64,000 nucleotides of DNA from Proales similis (GCA_019059635.1 JAGVRJ010000002.1:1488001-1552000); one strand, 5' to 3'. Shown: positions 1 to 14,085, numbered from the stretch's first letter. Notes: generated by a model not told the origin, from the letters alone. Made by a program: numbers and translations.

Positions 1-1423
1 CTAGAACTAGTTTGTTACCTTTAGCGAAGCTAAAAGTGGAAATTAAAGCGGTTGCAAGCAGTTCTTGGTCCAAAAGTAGAAGGTTGGAGACTATTTGAGT
101 CGGCTGTCTTAATAGGCATCTCTCTGTTGCGCTTAGAACGACCAGCTTACCAACTTCAAGCGGATATTCATCCTCAATGTAAACGCCGTCTGTTTCTTCG
201 TCCATTGAAAACTTGATGTTGGTCAAATGAAGAATGGCAGCCAACAAGATAAACACCAGAGTGATATCCTAAATTCAACAAGATGATGATTGATTCGGTC
301 GTATTGGCCATCCGAAAAAGTGTTTTACATCGTTGGAAAATCCAACACTGTTCATGATTCGTTTCTGCTCAAAAAACATGTGACGGCAGTGTTTGATTTC
401 GTCCGAATTCAGTTTTAAACTGCGACCCAGTTTGGTCCTCATTATCCTAAATATAGACACATCTTAGCCTGAGCTTATTTTCCCAAAAGATTTTGCATCA
501 AGACTCACCGGTAGGTTTCTGGATGTGCCAAATAGAAAAATTCAAGCTCCTGTTGATTCAGACCATTGAACATGTAGTAAAAAATGTGATAGTTCCGTTC
601 CCCGCTGCCATGCTGGACTACTCTCGACTTTTCCAGGAGATAGTCGAATATTTTCGCTATTTAAACTTGGAGTTGAACTTGAGGGTTGGTCTTTGCTTTT
701 TAAGAGAGCTCACCTCCGAGTATTTTGCCTTCGTGAGTAAAGCTCATTTGAAGGTATTTTCCGAATCTGCTCGAATTGCTGTTCATGCAGGTCTGCGCAT
801 TTCCAAACGCTTCCAGAAGGGTGTTTACCTTTGTTTGGTAAATTTAATCGACTTTTTTGCAAGGAATTCAGGACAAAGGTGACTACGTCTATGATTCGTC
901 TTTGGAGTTCTTTGTCGACATTGTTTCTGCAAAGATGAATTATATGCTGCACCATGAGTTTGGTGCTCTCTGTTTTGCCGGCGCCCGACTCTCCTGAAAC
1001 TGCGATGCATTGAGTTGTTTTGGTGGCCATCATACGCTGATAAGCCGCATCTGCCACCCAAAATATGTGCGGCTTTAATGAACGACGAAACTTGACGTTT
1101 GTATAGGCTACATGTTGCTAGTGATCGCCAAAAACAGAAACAGTTTACTCGATCATTTGAAATTCAAGCTTTAGATCAGAACAAACCTCTTTTCCGTAAA
1201 CGTTGAGCTCTTTAAAAGGATTAATCGCAATAAGAACGTCTCCTATGTACGTCTGGAATCAAATTGAGAGAGACAGACAGATGCTTTTGAATTTGAATTT
1301 CAATATAATGGCCGGTCTTACATAGATGTGGCCCTTCTTGTAGCGAAGACCCAGCTCATGAACGAGACTTTGCTCATTTAAATGACTGAGTTTGGACAAA
1401 TCTTCAACTTCCCCTCTGCCCAT
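1..1423 (-). CDS. unconventional myosin heavy chain, N-terminal motor part (gene continues beyond the left edge)
   Basis: Actin-based motor; the N-terminal half of a myosin head is present. Exons on the minus strand, 5' to 3': 1322-1423, 1187-1252, 887-1117, 714-828, 509-656, 329-446, 151-268 and 1-90 (incomplete). Introns are 57-69 bases. The motor starts close to the ATG ([12 protein letters not shown], then [13 protein letters not shown]). The P-loop [12 protein letters not shown] and switch I ([10 protein letters not shown]) are intact, and joined exons read [17 protein letters not shown] across a splice. The reading frame upstream of 1423 has no ATG, so I start there; an acceptor-like site (AAATTCAG) lies just upstream. 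The short N-terminus without an SH3-like domain excludes conventional myosin II. The class cannot be settled from this fragment; III, VII, X and XV-like groups were considered. Confidence 0.9.
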
Positions 1424-2461
1424 CTCAACGGGTTCATTATCACACTTGAAACTGAATTTTAAATTTCGGAAGTCGAGCAAGAAAATTCAAGAAACTCACG
1501 GCCATGGCAAATCGCATCACGCTAACTGACTAGACCATTGATGGCTTATTGATGCATGCCGGTCGAACCTTAAGCTATCTAGACGCGTCAATCTCTTGAT
1601 TAGCAATCGGCTCGAATGGTTATATTCTTAGCGACCTGATGCCAAATGGCGTCTCGCACACCTGGCTGGCTGGCTGGCCACTAAGAGATGTGCAAGCAAA
1701 TTATTGTGTCATCAACTCGCACAGCTCCAAAAACGAAACAAACAGGGCAAAGGCCAAAATATTTGGAGAGGCTTTATGACGAGATGAGTTAGTGTAAACA
1801 TTGGTCCGAGATTGAACAGCGCAACATGCAGTTTGAGTAACGGGCGTAAGCAAGCCGACTAACAAGATGAGAATGTCGTGTAGTACAACTGCCTCAAAAC
1901 GCCAACGATCAAGCCGCGATCAAAGTCAACTTGAACTCAGAGGCGCTCGCCCTAATGGCCAATTATGGGCGCTATTGTGGCTATGTGCGCCGCGCCCCAG
2001 CATCACAAAGACTCTTAACCGGATTCACGCTGGACATTGCATACGAGCGACAGCCGCTGTCCGCATATATCATAATAAGAAGAAGCGAAACGTAAATAAA
2101 TCCTTTTATCCTACTTTCCATTCTCGTAATGCCTAGGTTGGCTCACTCTAATTAATTTGGCCGAAACTAATGACTTAGCGGCGAGCAGTCTTCTCGTCTC
2201 CAACACAAATGAGTCTTTGTTTGTTTTGCCCGGACTGCATAAAACCCTCCTCCGAGTAAAACTGTTACTAGTTCACTCGTGCAGAATCAAGACAAGAGCA
2301 GCTGAATGCTCTCAATCATACATTTTCCTCCAACGCCTATTGCTTGCAAAATAATTTCTAACCCAAGTTGATTGGCTCGTTTTATTATAAAAGCGCTACT
2401 TGCCGAAGAGGCTTCTAAGAGACTAAGACGCAAGCAAAGGTTCAATTTGAATTATTGTCAG
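1424..2461. other. intergenic, no gene recognised
   Basis: About 1 kb between the myosin start and the malic enzyme stop, both minus strand, so it should hold the myosin promoter and the malic enzyme 3' region. Short open frames on the plus strand (near 1867-2136 and 2157-2354) have no recognisable protein features. Confidence 0.6.
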
Positions 2462-4582
<2,121 letters not shown>

Positions 4583-5726
4583 TTTGTCCACTTGCCTGCT
4601 TACAGAGCAAATCTGTAAAACTAAACGAGAAGATTCGTCAGATTTAACAAAACCGAAAAAAATTTTAAAATGGGCGCTGATTGAACTGGAGAGTCGGGCC
4701 AATCGATTCAAGCATATAAGACGATATAATTACATCTTAATGAAGGCTTTTGTAAAAACCGACAAGACAAAATCCGATAAGCATTCATCTTTCTGCCAAC
4801 AGCTCACAAAATTAGGGGCGTTTAAGCGCAATGACTATGCTTAAAACAACCCAACTCATCCAGTAACGAGCCTTTGGAACCAGTCATGTTTATGACCGTA
4901 AAAACCTGCGTCAGTGTCTCAGTACGCCTAACTAGAAATAGATTCGAGATGGAGAATGAGAGCAAACAAGCCGCACTTGGTTATTAAGGCACTCCAGCGT
5001 TGCTGTGCCTGATAAAGCAGCTAATGAAGACTAGACGTAACATGATTCCTATCTTTAAAACGTGGTTCATACGCGTGTTCGTAAAGCATCCACGGCTTAG
5101 ATAAAAGGTGTGGAAAGAAGGAGGGCGGCAAATATGAACGCACCTGTTTGCTTTGCGCTCATTCTGTCGCGTCACTTTCTTTGAGCATTAATTCAATTTA
5201 ATCTCTTCGTTATTAAATCATGTAGTGAGAACATTCAAATTGGGGAGTTTATCAAATTTTTCTCGCCGCAACCAGTCTATTGGCGCATTTCTTTCAAATC
5301 GAATCTTTGTTTCTAATTTTATTCACAAAAGCGAATAATTTCCCCATTAATGTATAAAAATATGCATCATTCCTATTCCATCCATGTCGAATACGCTATT
5401 GACAGTATATCAAGCTTAGTTTCAATTAACTAATAGGAATAACTAGGTACTATTTTACTCTACAAACAAAAACTGACTCGGGAAAGAGACCTTCAGAACT
5501 ACCGAACATGCTTTGTCATAGTTTACATCTAGCCAAAAATGACAAAGCTGTCAGGACTTGAAACTAAGTGAATTCGAATATTTGAGTTTTGACTCAAAAG
5601 GCAAACAGAAAACAACTAATCAAACCAGTTTGATTAGATCCATTTGGCATTCTTTTGCCCTCTCAGAATAATTAAGCGATCAGAAACGTATTCCATTATA
5701 ATTGTGGGAAAGGATGAAAAAAAGCA
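4583..5726. other. intergenic, no gene recognised
   Basis: About 1.1 kb, AT-rich, containing the malic enzyme promoter. No coding pattern or tRNA seen apart from the tRNA-Arg at its right end. The short minus-strand frame at 4984-5175 lacks any recognisable domain. Confidence 0.5.
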
Positions 5727-5799
5727 TACCCGAGGCGGGACTCGAACCCGCAATCTTCGGTTTAGGAGACCGACGCCTTATCCATTAGGCCACACGGGC
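5727..5799 (-). tRNA. tRNA-Arg (anticodon CCT)
   Basis: The minus strand folds as a standard cloverleaf: D arm GTGGCCTAATGG, anticodon stem TCGGT/ACCGA with loop CTCCTAA giving CCT (reads AGG), and T arm with GGTTCGAGTCC (box B). It closely matches animal tRNA-Arg-CCT. There is no intron. A run of seven T on the minus strand just downstream (5717-5723) is the pol III terminator. One U-U pair is predicted in the acceptor stem. Confidence 0.95.
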
Positions 5800-5962
5800 T
5801 AGTTGACAGAAATCAGGTCTCTTTTACGATTTATAACTGACCAAAACTTCTTTTCAGACTTGATTGCCGCTTTGTTTAAACATTTGGCCATGAAATGGTA
5901 CATATGTCTTTGGTTTATTGATATAAACATTATATAACATTGATCATCAAAATTGGATAAAT

Positions 5963-6466
5963 TTATGTTTGATTATGTTGAAAAAATTGAAGGGGAAAAA
6001 ATGAGTTAGATTTGGCTCCATCTGAAAGTCTGCTCTGTTGAGCACAACTGGTGACTGAACATTTGTGTACCTCTGGTATCCGATGTTTGACACAATACTT
6101 TTTTTGGCAAAACTCACAATCAAAGCAAAATATCTCTCTGATTGAGCATTTTTTGAACATGCATTGCTGACTTGAGTTTTTAGGTTTGACTTGTTCCTGA
6201 GCCCCGTTGCAGGTTTTCATATGTTCGGCCAGTAAGGATTTCGAGTCTTGACCTCGTTTAAAAGAGATAAAACTCTGACATGTCTCACAAAAAGGAATTT
6301 TAAAGTCGAATTTTTTCGATTCTTGGCAATTGTGCGAATCAAATGAAAAGTGTTGACTGCAAAAATGCTTGCCACATGCCTTGCATTTTACAGGAAGAAA
6401 ATCGAGTTGGTGACAGAATTCTTGCTCACAGTGCTTCGCCTTGTCCAATAGCTCCATTTTAATCAT
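5963..6466 (-). CDS. AN1-type zinc finger protein, ZFAND2A/2B-like
   Basis: Single-exon protein of 167 residues with two AN1 zinc fingers. ZFAND2 proteins (AIRAP/AIRAPL) associate with the proteasome and p97 under proteotoxic stress; that role is family knowledge. Seen here: finger 1 with HCEQEFCHQLDFLPVKC then CKACGKHFC and a final HNC, and finger 2 with CEFCQKKYCVKH and VHKC. The linker has the family's H/C-rich segment (CETCQSFISFKRGQ). The tail is short, without obvious ubiquitin-interacting motifs or a CAAX box, so it resembles 2A more than 2B. Start is ATG 6466 (MIKMELLDKAKHC); the second Met at 6457 matches the usual family start better. Its ATG is 181 bases from the stop of the upstream synthetase on the same strand. 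Confidence 0.92.
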   Translation of the reverse strand: MIKMELLDKAKHCEQEFCHQLDFLPVKCKACGKHFCSQHFSFDSHNCQESKKFDFKIPFCETCQSFISFKRGQDSKSLLAEHMKTCNGAQEQVKPKNSSQQCMFKKCSIREIFCFDCEFCQKKYCVKHRIPEVHKCSVTSCAQQSRLSDGAKSNSFFPLQFFQHNQT

Positions 6467-6647
6467 GCAATCAAACTAAGCTATATTACTCATATTTATA
6501 GGCAATCCTTGAGCCTTTCAAATTTGCCGCGTCAGTGTTCTTACGCTCAAGACAAAATCAAGACACACCTAGGTCTGGAATGGCCTAGAGCATTCCAAAG
6601 TTTGCCGGTTTATTATTATAAAGACACATTAAAAGCATAAAGCGATT

Positions 6648-8979
6648 TCATTCTGAGCCTGAGTACATCGAGTCAATCAGCTCACTGTACATTTTGGTGA
6701 CTACAGGACGGCGAAGCTTAAGCGTCGGCCCAAGTTCTCCGGTCGGCAGGCTGAAATCTTGTGGAACTATTTCAAACTTTTGAACCTTTGCGGCTCGACT
6801 AACAGACTTTTCATTGGCTCGGCTAATTCCTAGAAACAAAATTTTTTTAGGAATTAGTAAACGCATGGTTTTTTCAAACTTACCATCCTCAATCGCTTTG
6901 TAAACCACACGGTCCTTTGTTCCTCGAACTTGGCTCACCGTGGTCGCATTTGAACCGATCGACCTTAAAAATTCAATGCACTGCGGGGTGAGTTCATCCA
7001 GTGGCTCCAAAGTGTCCATATTTATCTTGCTCTAATATCACAAGTGTTGGTTATTTTGTCATAAATTCTGCTAACTGCTCTCCTTCCTACCTTAAGGGTT
7101 ACGAGTAGAGTCAAAAATTTACGTTTGTCACCAATTAGCATGCAATTGCTAACAAGGTTGGGGAGCTCAGCCTTTACACAGTCTTCTATGGGAACTGGAG
7201 CTACGTTCTCGCCTCCAGCTGTAATTATGAGCTCTTTTAAGCGTCCAGTTATAAAAATGTATCCTTTCTCTATTTTGGCAATGTCTCCGGTTCGTAGCCA
7301 ACCATTTTCGTCGAACTCACTCTCACTTTTAGCTCGCTCGTTGAGATAGCCCATGAATACGTGGCGGCCGTAAATAGCTAACTCTCCAGAGCCGTCTGCT
7401 TCTTGATTGACAATAGACGAACGGTTGAATTTACTGACCGGACCAACAGAGCCTCCCATGTTCTGGTGGGTTATTCCGGCACAATGAGGTCCAGTCGTTT
7501 CGCTCATGCCATACGTTTCGCATAGAGGTATTCCGAGGCTGTAGAAAAAGTCCAAGGTCTCTTTGGTGATCGGTGCAGCGCCACTGTAAGCGTAAAGACA
7601 CTTATCGAGGCCCATTAATATGTGCACTTTCTTTAGAACTAAAAGCTTAGCTAGACGAAATTCCACAGTAGCTTTGTGCCTTCCGTTAAACTGAGCTAAA
7701 ATCTGCTCTCGAGCTACTCGCTGCGCCCACTCGAACAAGTTCTTTTTTGTTCCTTGAAGCTTTCTAACATTTTCGCTAATTTTCTCTTGCATTTTTTCCC
7801 AGACGCGGGGAACTCCAAAAAAAAAGGTCGGACGAACTTCCTTTAGCGTCTGGTTAAGAGAGCCTTTCAATGCGTCTGGCTGCGCAAAGTAAACGGTTAT
7901 TCCAAAGAAAAGAGGTGCAAATATGTCAATGCATTGGGCGGCAACGTGACTCAACGGCAGATAGGTTATAATTCGATCGCGACTAAATCTCAGGTGAACT
8001 AGCTTTTCTCCCAAGTATCGCACCAAATAGCATATACAATCGTGCGATATCATAGCAGCCTTGGGATTACCAGTGGTTCCACTCTGTTCTGAACGTATAG
8101 TTTGGGCGTTTGGTTTTGAATAATTTTCATGAAACTTACCGTGTAAATGAGCGATGCACACTTGTTGGGTGCGAGACTTTTAATCCTATAAGTTAACTCT
8201 TGTTCATCAACTGTCTGACCATAGTCGATGAATTCTCTCCACTAATGTTAGATTAGAATGCTACGAGAAGAGATTTAACTTGAACAGCTTTCGCTTACAC
8301 TCATGACCAATCCATCGTGATTGTCGCTCACATTTCCTCTGTATTGGATGATTTTATAAAGCTGCGAGCGGTTTTTACAACTGAGGATTTTGTCTAGCTG
8401 CTGCTTGTTTTCAACAACCACAATCGTAGAGCCGCTGTCTTTGAGGATGTAATCACAAGCTTCGGCTGAATTTGTGGTATAAACACCGCAACCAACTCCT
8501 CTATTTGTTTCGAGTATTTAAGTATATTGAGTGAAATCATGATTTTAAGGTTAAACCTACCCCGCAAATATAGCTCCCAAAAGAGATAAAAACCACTGAG
8601 GCGAATTGAAACCAATTATGGAAACGCATTGACTTTCTTGAAGGCCGAGCTTAATTGAGAATTTTTTAGCTTTCAAGTTAACTGATCGCTTTAAAACCCG
8701 TACTTTAATGAAGCTTTTGGCTGCTTTATGGGACAGCTTCCAATACTCATTGAATGAAAACCGGACCCACTCATCGTCAGCGTTCTCCTTGTAGACTAGA
8801 GCATCGCGACTTGGTATCTTTTCTGCCGTTTTTTTGAACATAGTGTAAATTGAAACGGGAGGAATTTCTTGTTCATCAGCCTCAGTAATTCTGAGTTTGA
8901 CTGCGTCGCTGAGACGACTTGCAATGTATGACTCAGCTGGACAGATTGCATCGGGTCCGGACCTCCAAGAATTCGCCAT
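6648..8979 (-). CDS. long-chain fatty acid-CoA ligase, ACSBG (bubblegum) type
   Basis: Activates long or very-long-chain fatty acids to acyl-CoA with ATP. Seven exons: 8704-8979, 8561-8649, 8299-8500, 8140-8241, 7091-8083, 6884-7031, 6648-6829; 1992 bases, 663 residues, the same size as vertebrate ACSBG proteins. The ATP/AMP signature SLIYTSGTTGNPKAA spans the intron at 8084-8139. Further motifs are ETYGMSETTGP, the hinge (WLRTGD) and TGRLKELIITAGGENVAP. The C-terminus (GELGPTLKLRRPVV) is typical of the bubblegum group rather than ACSL. The first in-frame ATG is 8979 (MANSWRSGPDA). Introns are 54-60 bases. Compartment is not evident; no signal peptide is seen. Confidence 0.95.
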
Positions 8980-9586
8980 TTTTTTGATCAACTCAATTGT
9001 TCTAAACTAACTTCTAGTCGTTTAGACTCTAAAGCCCCAAAGCTGTTGCTATTTACAGCTTTATCTATCTCTAAATAGAAACGCAGTGGAGATTGGAGCA
9101 CTTGTGACCAGTGCAAAGATAAATGAATTTAACTTTGATTATTTCTAAGAAGACTTAACCAGCCGAATGATAACTAGTGTAACATCCGACACAATCCATC
9201 GCCTGAGTCGGTGAAAGTTGTATGAGCTCTTATCGTAAAGAAAGAATAATGAGGCGATGCGTGGAACCGCTACGAATAAAATATGAACGCATCGGCATTT
9301 GCGCAATTTACAACTTTTTTGGACGCTTCCCCCCCCCCTCTCACGCTTTATTTTCCCTCCATTATTCAATATGTTTGGTGTTGTAAATAAGATGCCTTTC
9401 CCACGTGTTGGAGTGGTAAACAAAAATCTAGCCGATCAAAAAAGGGGGTATCATGGCTAACTTTACAAATAAAAGTCAAGTAAAAATACATAAATTCATA
9501 AAAATTGCCCAAGCGCCGGTCTCAAAAGTCCAAAAGGAGCAAAGGATCAAATAACGGCAATATAGTTGCGATTGTTTAAAAAAGTT
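8980..9586. other. intergenic between the acyl-CoA synthetase and the tRNA-Leu cluster
   Basis: About 600 bases without a recognisable gene. A homopolymeric C run followed by CTC lies near 9330-9340. The minus-strand frame at 9145-9423 crosses this low-complexity sequence and looks fortuitous. Confidence 0.5.
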
Positions 9587-9666
9587 TGGCAGCGGTGGGA
9601 TTCGAACCCACGCCCTTTCAGACTGGTGCCTTAAACCAGCGCCTTAGACCACTCGGCCACGCTACC
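9587..9666 (-). tRNA. tRNA-Leu (anticodon AAG)
   Basis: Minus-strand type II tRNA with a long variable arm. It starts GGTAGCGTGGCCGAGTGG (box A) and carries GGTTCGAATCC (box B). Anticodon stem CTGGT/ACCAG encloses TTAAGGC, giving AAG. No intron. Seven T on the minus strand follow as terminator. It differs from the two TAG copies below by one base, at plus-strand position 9632. Confidence 0.95.
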
Positions 9667-9996
9667 TGTTGTTCTGCTTCTGCTAGGATAGCAACAAAAC
9701 TTGGCCAAGTTTTGCAGATTTTCTAGTTCTCAGAGTCTCATTCGGTTTTATTGTTAGCTGGTATGTAATAAAAAACAAAATGGTGAGTCCTAACAAATAT
9801 ATTCAATAGATTTAGATCTCTACTATAACATCGATTTTCTAGATGAATTATTTGCTTATTACATGCAATCAAGAATTTTTTAAGCAGAAATCACAAGGGT
9901 CCCTAATTAGAACGAAAAATAATCCTCAAAGAATAGCATCTAAGCAAGTTGCGATTTTGAATAATATTTGGAAGAGTCAAGGCGAAAAAAAGGATT
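9667..9996. other. spacer between tRNA-Leu genes
   Basis: 330 bases, AT-rich. Nothing recognised. Its sequence differs from the other spacer, so the copies were not duplicated with long flanks. Confidence 0.5.
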
Positions 9997-10076
9997 TGGC
10001 AGCGGTGGGATTCGAACCCACGCCCTTTCAGACTGGTGCCTAAAACCAGCGCCTTAGACCACTCGGCCACGCTACC
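9997..10076 (-). tRNA. tRNA-Leu (anticodon TAG), copy 1
   Basis: Same body as the AAG gene at 9587-9666, but the anticodon loop is TTTAGGC, giving TAG (reads CUA). The minus-strand 3' flank AATCC followed by a T run is shared with the copy at 10347, showing these two are the most recent duplicates. Confidence 0.95.
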
Positions 10077-10346
10077 TTGAAGAACTCGTCGTGAGAACAT
10101 GAAAACCACCATTACCCCGGTATTTATGACGCTTAAATACTCCTTTCATAATGTTTCTTTTCTTTGATTATTAAAATAGATGCCTTTCGTCAAATAATCT
10201 TGTTGAAGAAGACAATGCGAATCTAAGACGCAAAGCCATCTGAGTGCTTTTACTAAATATAATAAGGCGTCACCAAAAGCTTAACTGGATTGAAGCATTG
10301 AAGACTGTGGCCCTCTTAATTATGTCAAACCGTAGAAAAAAGGATT

Positions 10347-10426
10347 TGGCAGCGGTGGGATTCGAACCCACGCCCTTTCAGACTGGTGCCTAAAACCAGC
10401 GCCTTAGACCACTCGGCCACGCTACC
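10347..10426 (-). tRNA. tRNA-Leu (anticodon TAG), copy 2
   Basis: Identical over all 80 bases to the copy at 9997-10076, with the same AATCC-plus-T-run terminator. The open frame that crosses this gene on the plus strand is an artefact of the tRNA. Confidence 0.95.
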
Positions 10427-11207
10427 TTTCGTTTCTAATGACGTTAAGTTCAAAATTATTTGCCTACGACAGAAAGCTGGCAAGCATGTCGAGCGAGACA
10501 TTATTTTTAACCAACAAGTTTTCCGGTTATTGGGATGGTTTTCATCCCCAACAAGTCCACACCCCCTTGCAATCCAATGCCTTTATTATTGGGGTGGAGT
10601 TGAGGCGGATGCTAGTTCAAAAAGTGGACCCTTCATCTTAGTAAGCTCATAGTGCGGCTTGTTCAGAACTTGAAAAGCCTGCCGATAGCAGGCGGCAGGT
10701 CAAAAGCATGTGCGCTCGGGCAGAGCTAGATGCAGGGACCGCAGGTTTTCTCGCGTTTATATCTGCGGCAGTACATTCAAATTCAAACACAACAGTTATT
10801 TCGCGTTAAGAGCAACTTCATGTGTATCTACGTTTGACGCCAGTTGACATTTGTGTGAGCTTCTGATTTCACAATAAATGCCAGGCGATACCAGATTTAC
10901 AACCAGCATGTGTCAATTAAGCCAATTTATTATTGTTTAAATAGACGGATCCAACTTGCTCCGGCCTTACCATACAATGTGGCTGGTTCGCTTGTGGCCA
11001 ATTCATATCTCCAATTTGTGTGTTTCGTGCGATTATTAATTGTGCAATCGGTGTGATTTGGTCCTAGGTGAGCGTTTGCAGATTCACGAACGGGTGTTCC
11101 ACTCCCAATTAACACCCTACCACATGAATATCGAGTTATAAATACTTGCACATTTTGTTCACCATGTCAAAATTCACCTGTATTGCTGTCTAGAAATAGG
11201 AACAAAT
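10427..11207. promoter_or_regulatory. upstream region of CDC25
   Basis: 780 bases without a gene. A TATA-like TTATAAATA sits at 11136-11144, about 65 bases before the CDC25 ATG, and an acceptor-like GCTGTCTAG precedes the ATG by 17 bases. Function is inferred from position only. Confidence 0.35.
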
Positions 11208-12234
11208 ATGGAGCCCAGCATGAAGAGACGACGTTTCCGGGATTCCCCTCGATCGGTCAAAAAAGCCTTGTTCTCTCCGTGCATGGACAACACGTTCGAA
11301 GGATGCGTAGATGAGTCATCATGTGACAGCGGCTATTCGGACTCAATCCGAATGTGCTCTGATGAGGCCGATAGTTCTTTCGAGATTTTCGAAGAATTTG
11401 ACGAGCCACTTCATTTGGAAAGCCCCAGTATTTTCCCCAGGAGCGCCAGTCAACCGAGTTCATTTGGCCGACAAGTCAGCCAAATATCGGAAGCTATCTC
11501 GCGAAAGCTTTTCGATTCGCCCCAGCCAGTCCAAGTTGAAGAATGTGTGATAATGAAGCGTCTCAACGAGTCGGATAACACGCGCCGCCTGATCGGCGAC
11601 ATGAGTCGTTCGCACTCCCTCCCAACCATAGAAAAGGGTCAACATAGCGATCTGGCTTCCATCTCTAACCATACTATGGTCGAGCTACTTCAGGGCAAAT
11701 ACAGCGCTGATATTGAGAAATTCATGATCCTCGACGCGAGATACCCGTATGAATACAACGGCGGTCACATCACTGGTGCTCAAAATGTCTTTTTCAAACA
11801 AGATCTATTTGCCCAATTGTTCGATAAGCCCACCAAAGCTTTAAATGGCAAACCTGTAATCCTCATATTTCACTGCGAATTCTCTTCGGAACGTGGACCT
11901 CGATTGTGAGTATTTCTATTCACTCTCCTTTCTACAACATCCTTCATAAATCTTGTCTTGAAAATCTAGGATGCGTGAAGTTCGAGAGCGAGACCGCGCC
12001 CTTAATCGTGACAACTATCCCCATCTGAATTATCCTGAGATCTATCTCCTTGAAGGCGGATACAAGGAGTTCTACTTGAACTATCAAGAATTCTGCTCGC
12101 CCAAGAGCTACCTGCCCATGCTACACGATGAGCATCGCAATGAGATGAAATACTTCCGGCGAAAGTCCAAGTCCTGGGATTCGACCACTAATCGCAGACG
12201 TGCGAGTAAAAAAGGCTGCAAACTTTCCTTTTAG
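11208..12234 (+). CDS. M-phase inducer phosphatase (CDC25)
   Basis: Dual-specificity phosphatase that removes inhibitory phosphates from cyclin-dependent kinases. Two exons, 11208-11905 and 11970-12234; 320 residues, shorter than vertebrate CDC25 (about 470-570). The rhodanese-type catalytic domain fills the C-terminal half: LDARYPYEYNGGHITGA, then the active site HCEFSSERGPR with Cys223 and Arg229 in CX5R. The intron falls directly after that loop. The N-terminus is short and Ser/Pro-rich, with basic MKRRRFRDSPRS at the start and SRSHSLPT further in, a possible 14-3-3 or checkpoint-kinase site. A polyadenylation signal AATAAA lies near 12326. The coiled-coil gene begins 141 bases downstream on the same strand. 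Confidence 0.95.
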
Positions 12235-12374
12235 CAAGTCTAATTTGCTCGCCCGTCCGTTATTTCTGCAGCCTTTTATATGCAATTTTTCCTGTTTTAT
12301 AAAAATTCTGAGTCTCTTATTTTCTTAAATAAAGTCTGTATTTTTACCATAAGTCTCTAATTACAGGATCCGCG

Positions 12375-13978
12375 ATGGCCCAAGAAGTGTTGGGTGTTGA
12401 ACAACTGCTACTACTATTGGAGTAAGCGATTCTTCTTTTTTTGTCACTTAAATGCACGAATCATTTAGGTTACTTTTCAAGAGACCCTTTAAAGTCCGTA
12501 TTTTCCGTTGTCTGGCGGGATATCTTACAACTCAGACATTCGTCTGTAAAAAAGAGAGCCGATCTCAAGTGAGCTCTTTCTGAAGTAATGAACAAAACAA
12601 ACGATCATAATAGAAAAATAACTACCAGGAAGCAAAAGCTCTACTTCGAGGTCGAACTGCAAAATTGTAAAAGACGGGAAGAAGAGTTGAGTATTCAGGT
12701 AAAAATTGCGTCTTATTCAATACGAACTGGCTTTCATGGGAAATCAAAGAATAATCAACTGATGGCAGAAAATGCACAACTCAAAGAAAAACTGGCAAAA
12801 TTAGGACATTTTGAACACCTGCTAAATCACGAAAATGAACAAGTAAACTAAAACAGAACAAGCCTGTCGAAGAGTCTGATTTATTCAACGCCCAAAATAC
12901 TTTTGATAGGAGGAGATTGAGTTAAATCAAAGTGTAGCCGAAAAAAATCGAATGATAAGTTCGCTAAAACAGGTTCTTACTAGCTTGAGCAAAGAGACGA
13001 ATATTTCTAAAATGAAAGCTTAAAGCTTTTGATTGCCTCCCAGTCCAAGCTCAAAGAGATCAAGGAGAAACATGACGAGGAAGGAGCTCGACTTAAAGCA
13101 GATTTGGCCGAAACCCGAAACAGGCTTGAGAAGAAAACTCTTGAACTGCAAAACTGCCAAAAGAGCAAAGAGAGCTTGGAAAAACAGTACTCAGAGGTAA
13201 TTGTCTCGAATAAATGCTTCGTTTACTTCAAGTTAGCTGAATTAGTTTGCTTTCGCTTTTGAAGCAAAACGACCATCTCATGGCTCTTATAGAACAGCAT
13301 AACCGCCTCCGCGAGAAGGCTGGAATGGTCGAAACAGGCGCATTTCATCGTCACATGAAAGAGTTCTTGAATGAGGCGTTTGCCTGCAAGCATTGTCTTG
13401 AAAGCTTTCTCAAAACGGCGACTGAAGTTTCGGAGGGCAAATCCGAAGGAATTGAAATTTTGAACCGAATAGATCGAGCGGTAGAGACCCGTGAGTTTTG
13501 TTCCAATTTGTGACTAAGGGGTTATTTTTTCATTCACCAAAATTGTGTGAACATGCAGTCAAAGGCCAAGGAAAAGAAGAACTTTTCAAATTAATTTTCC
13601 AAGATCAGCTCTTGCCTCAAATGACCAGAGAATTGAAAACTTTGCGACTCAAGTTCACAACAGCCAAGGCCAAATTGGCCAGTCTCTCCTATCAAGGTAA
13701 ATGTAATTACCCAGGCCAGAAACTGCTCCTATTCACTGTTCGATTTCTTAGACATTCTCAACATTTAAAGAGAACTTTTTTATTTTATGTCAGGAATTAA
13801 AAAATCTTATTTAAGCGACTATCAATAAATTCTAGTCTAGAATCAGCCTAGCGATCTTGAAAAACATTTGATAGCGACGATTGACAAACTTATCGGGTGC
13901 GAGTCGGACAAATTGACCGTCATTATCCAGTCTATCATTCTGGGTCAAATATGCATTCAAGTCGCCGAAATCAAATAA
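12375..13978 (+). CDS. coiled-coil protein, family not recognised
   Basis: Reconstructed exons: 12375-12421, 12482-12568, 12629-12698, 12750-12842, 12910-12972, 13026-13196, 13265-13490, 13559-13696, with introns of 51-68 bases and consistent phases. The start reads MAQEVLGVEQLLLLLE followed by a short globular-looking stretch, then about 150 residues of heptad-like coiled coil (KLKEIKEKHDEEGARLKADL). A second, less coiled region holds FLNEAFACKHC. The end is uncertain: the frame ending IQVAEIK before the stop at 13976-13978 looks coding, but its join to 13696 needs either read-through to about 13785 and a 52-base intron, or another small exon. An acceptor-like TTACAG lies 9 bases before the ATG. 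I do not recognise the family; a centrosomal or cytoskeletal role would be a guess. Confidence 0.75.
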
Positions 13979-14085
13979 GCATAATCCCCGATCAGATTAC
14001 TGGCAGCAATTAAGCGCTTCGGGAAAATGCCTCACTAGTTTTATGGCGGTTTTAAATTTCAATCAGGAAAATTTTGAGAATAGTA

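Noticed and set aside
493-882. Plus-strand frame opposite the myosin
   Set aside because: It is antisense to well-supported motor exons and introns ([25 protein letters not shown]) on the minus strand.
1867-2136. 89-codon plus-strand frame
   Set aside because: Arg/Ser-rich with no domain, no splice partners and no upstream signal; probably chance.
9330-9342. C-run as a G-quadruplex site
   Set aside because: A single homopolymer run without three further G tracts nearby.
9843-10112. Frames on both strands over the second tRNA-Leu
   Set aside because: They exist because the tRNA sequence is open in these frames (for example GGIRTHA-like strings); typical tRNA artefact.
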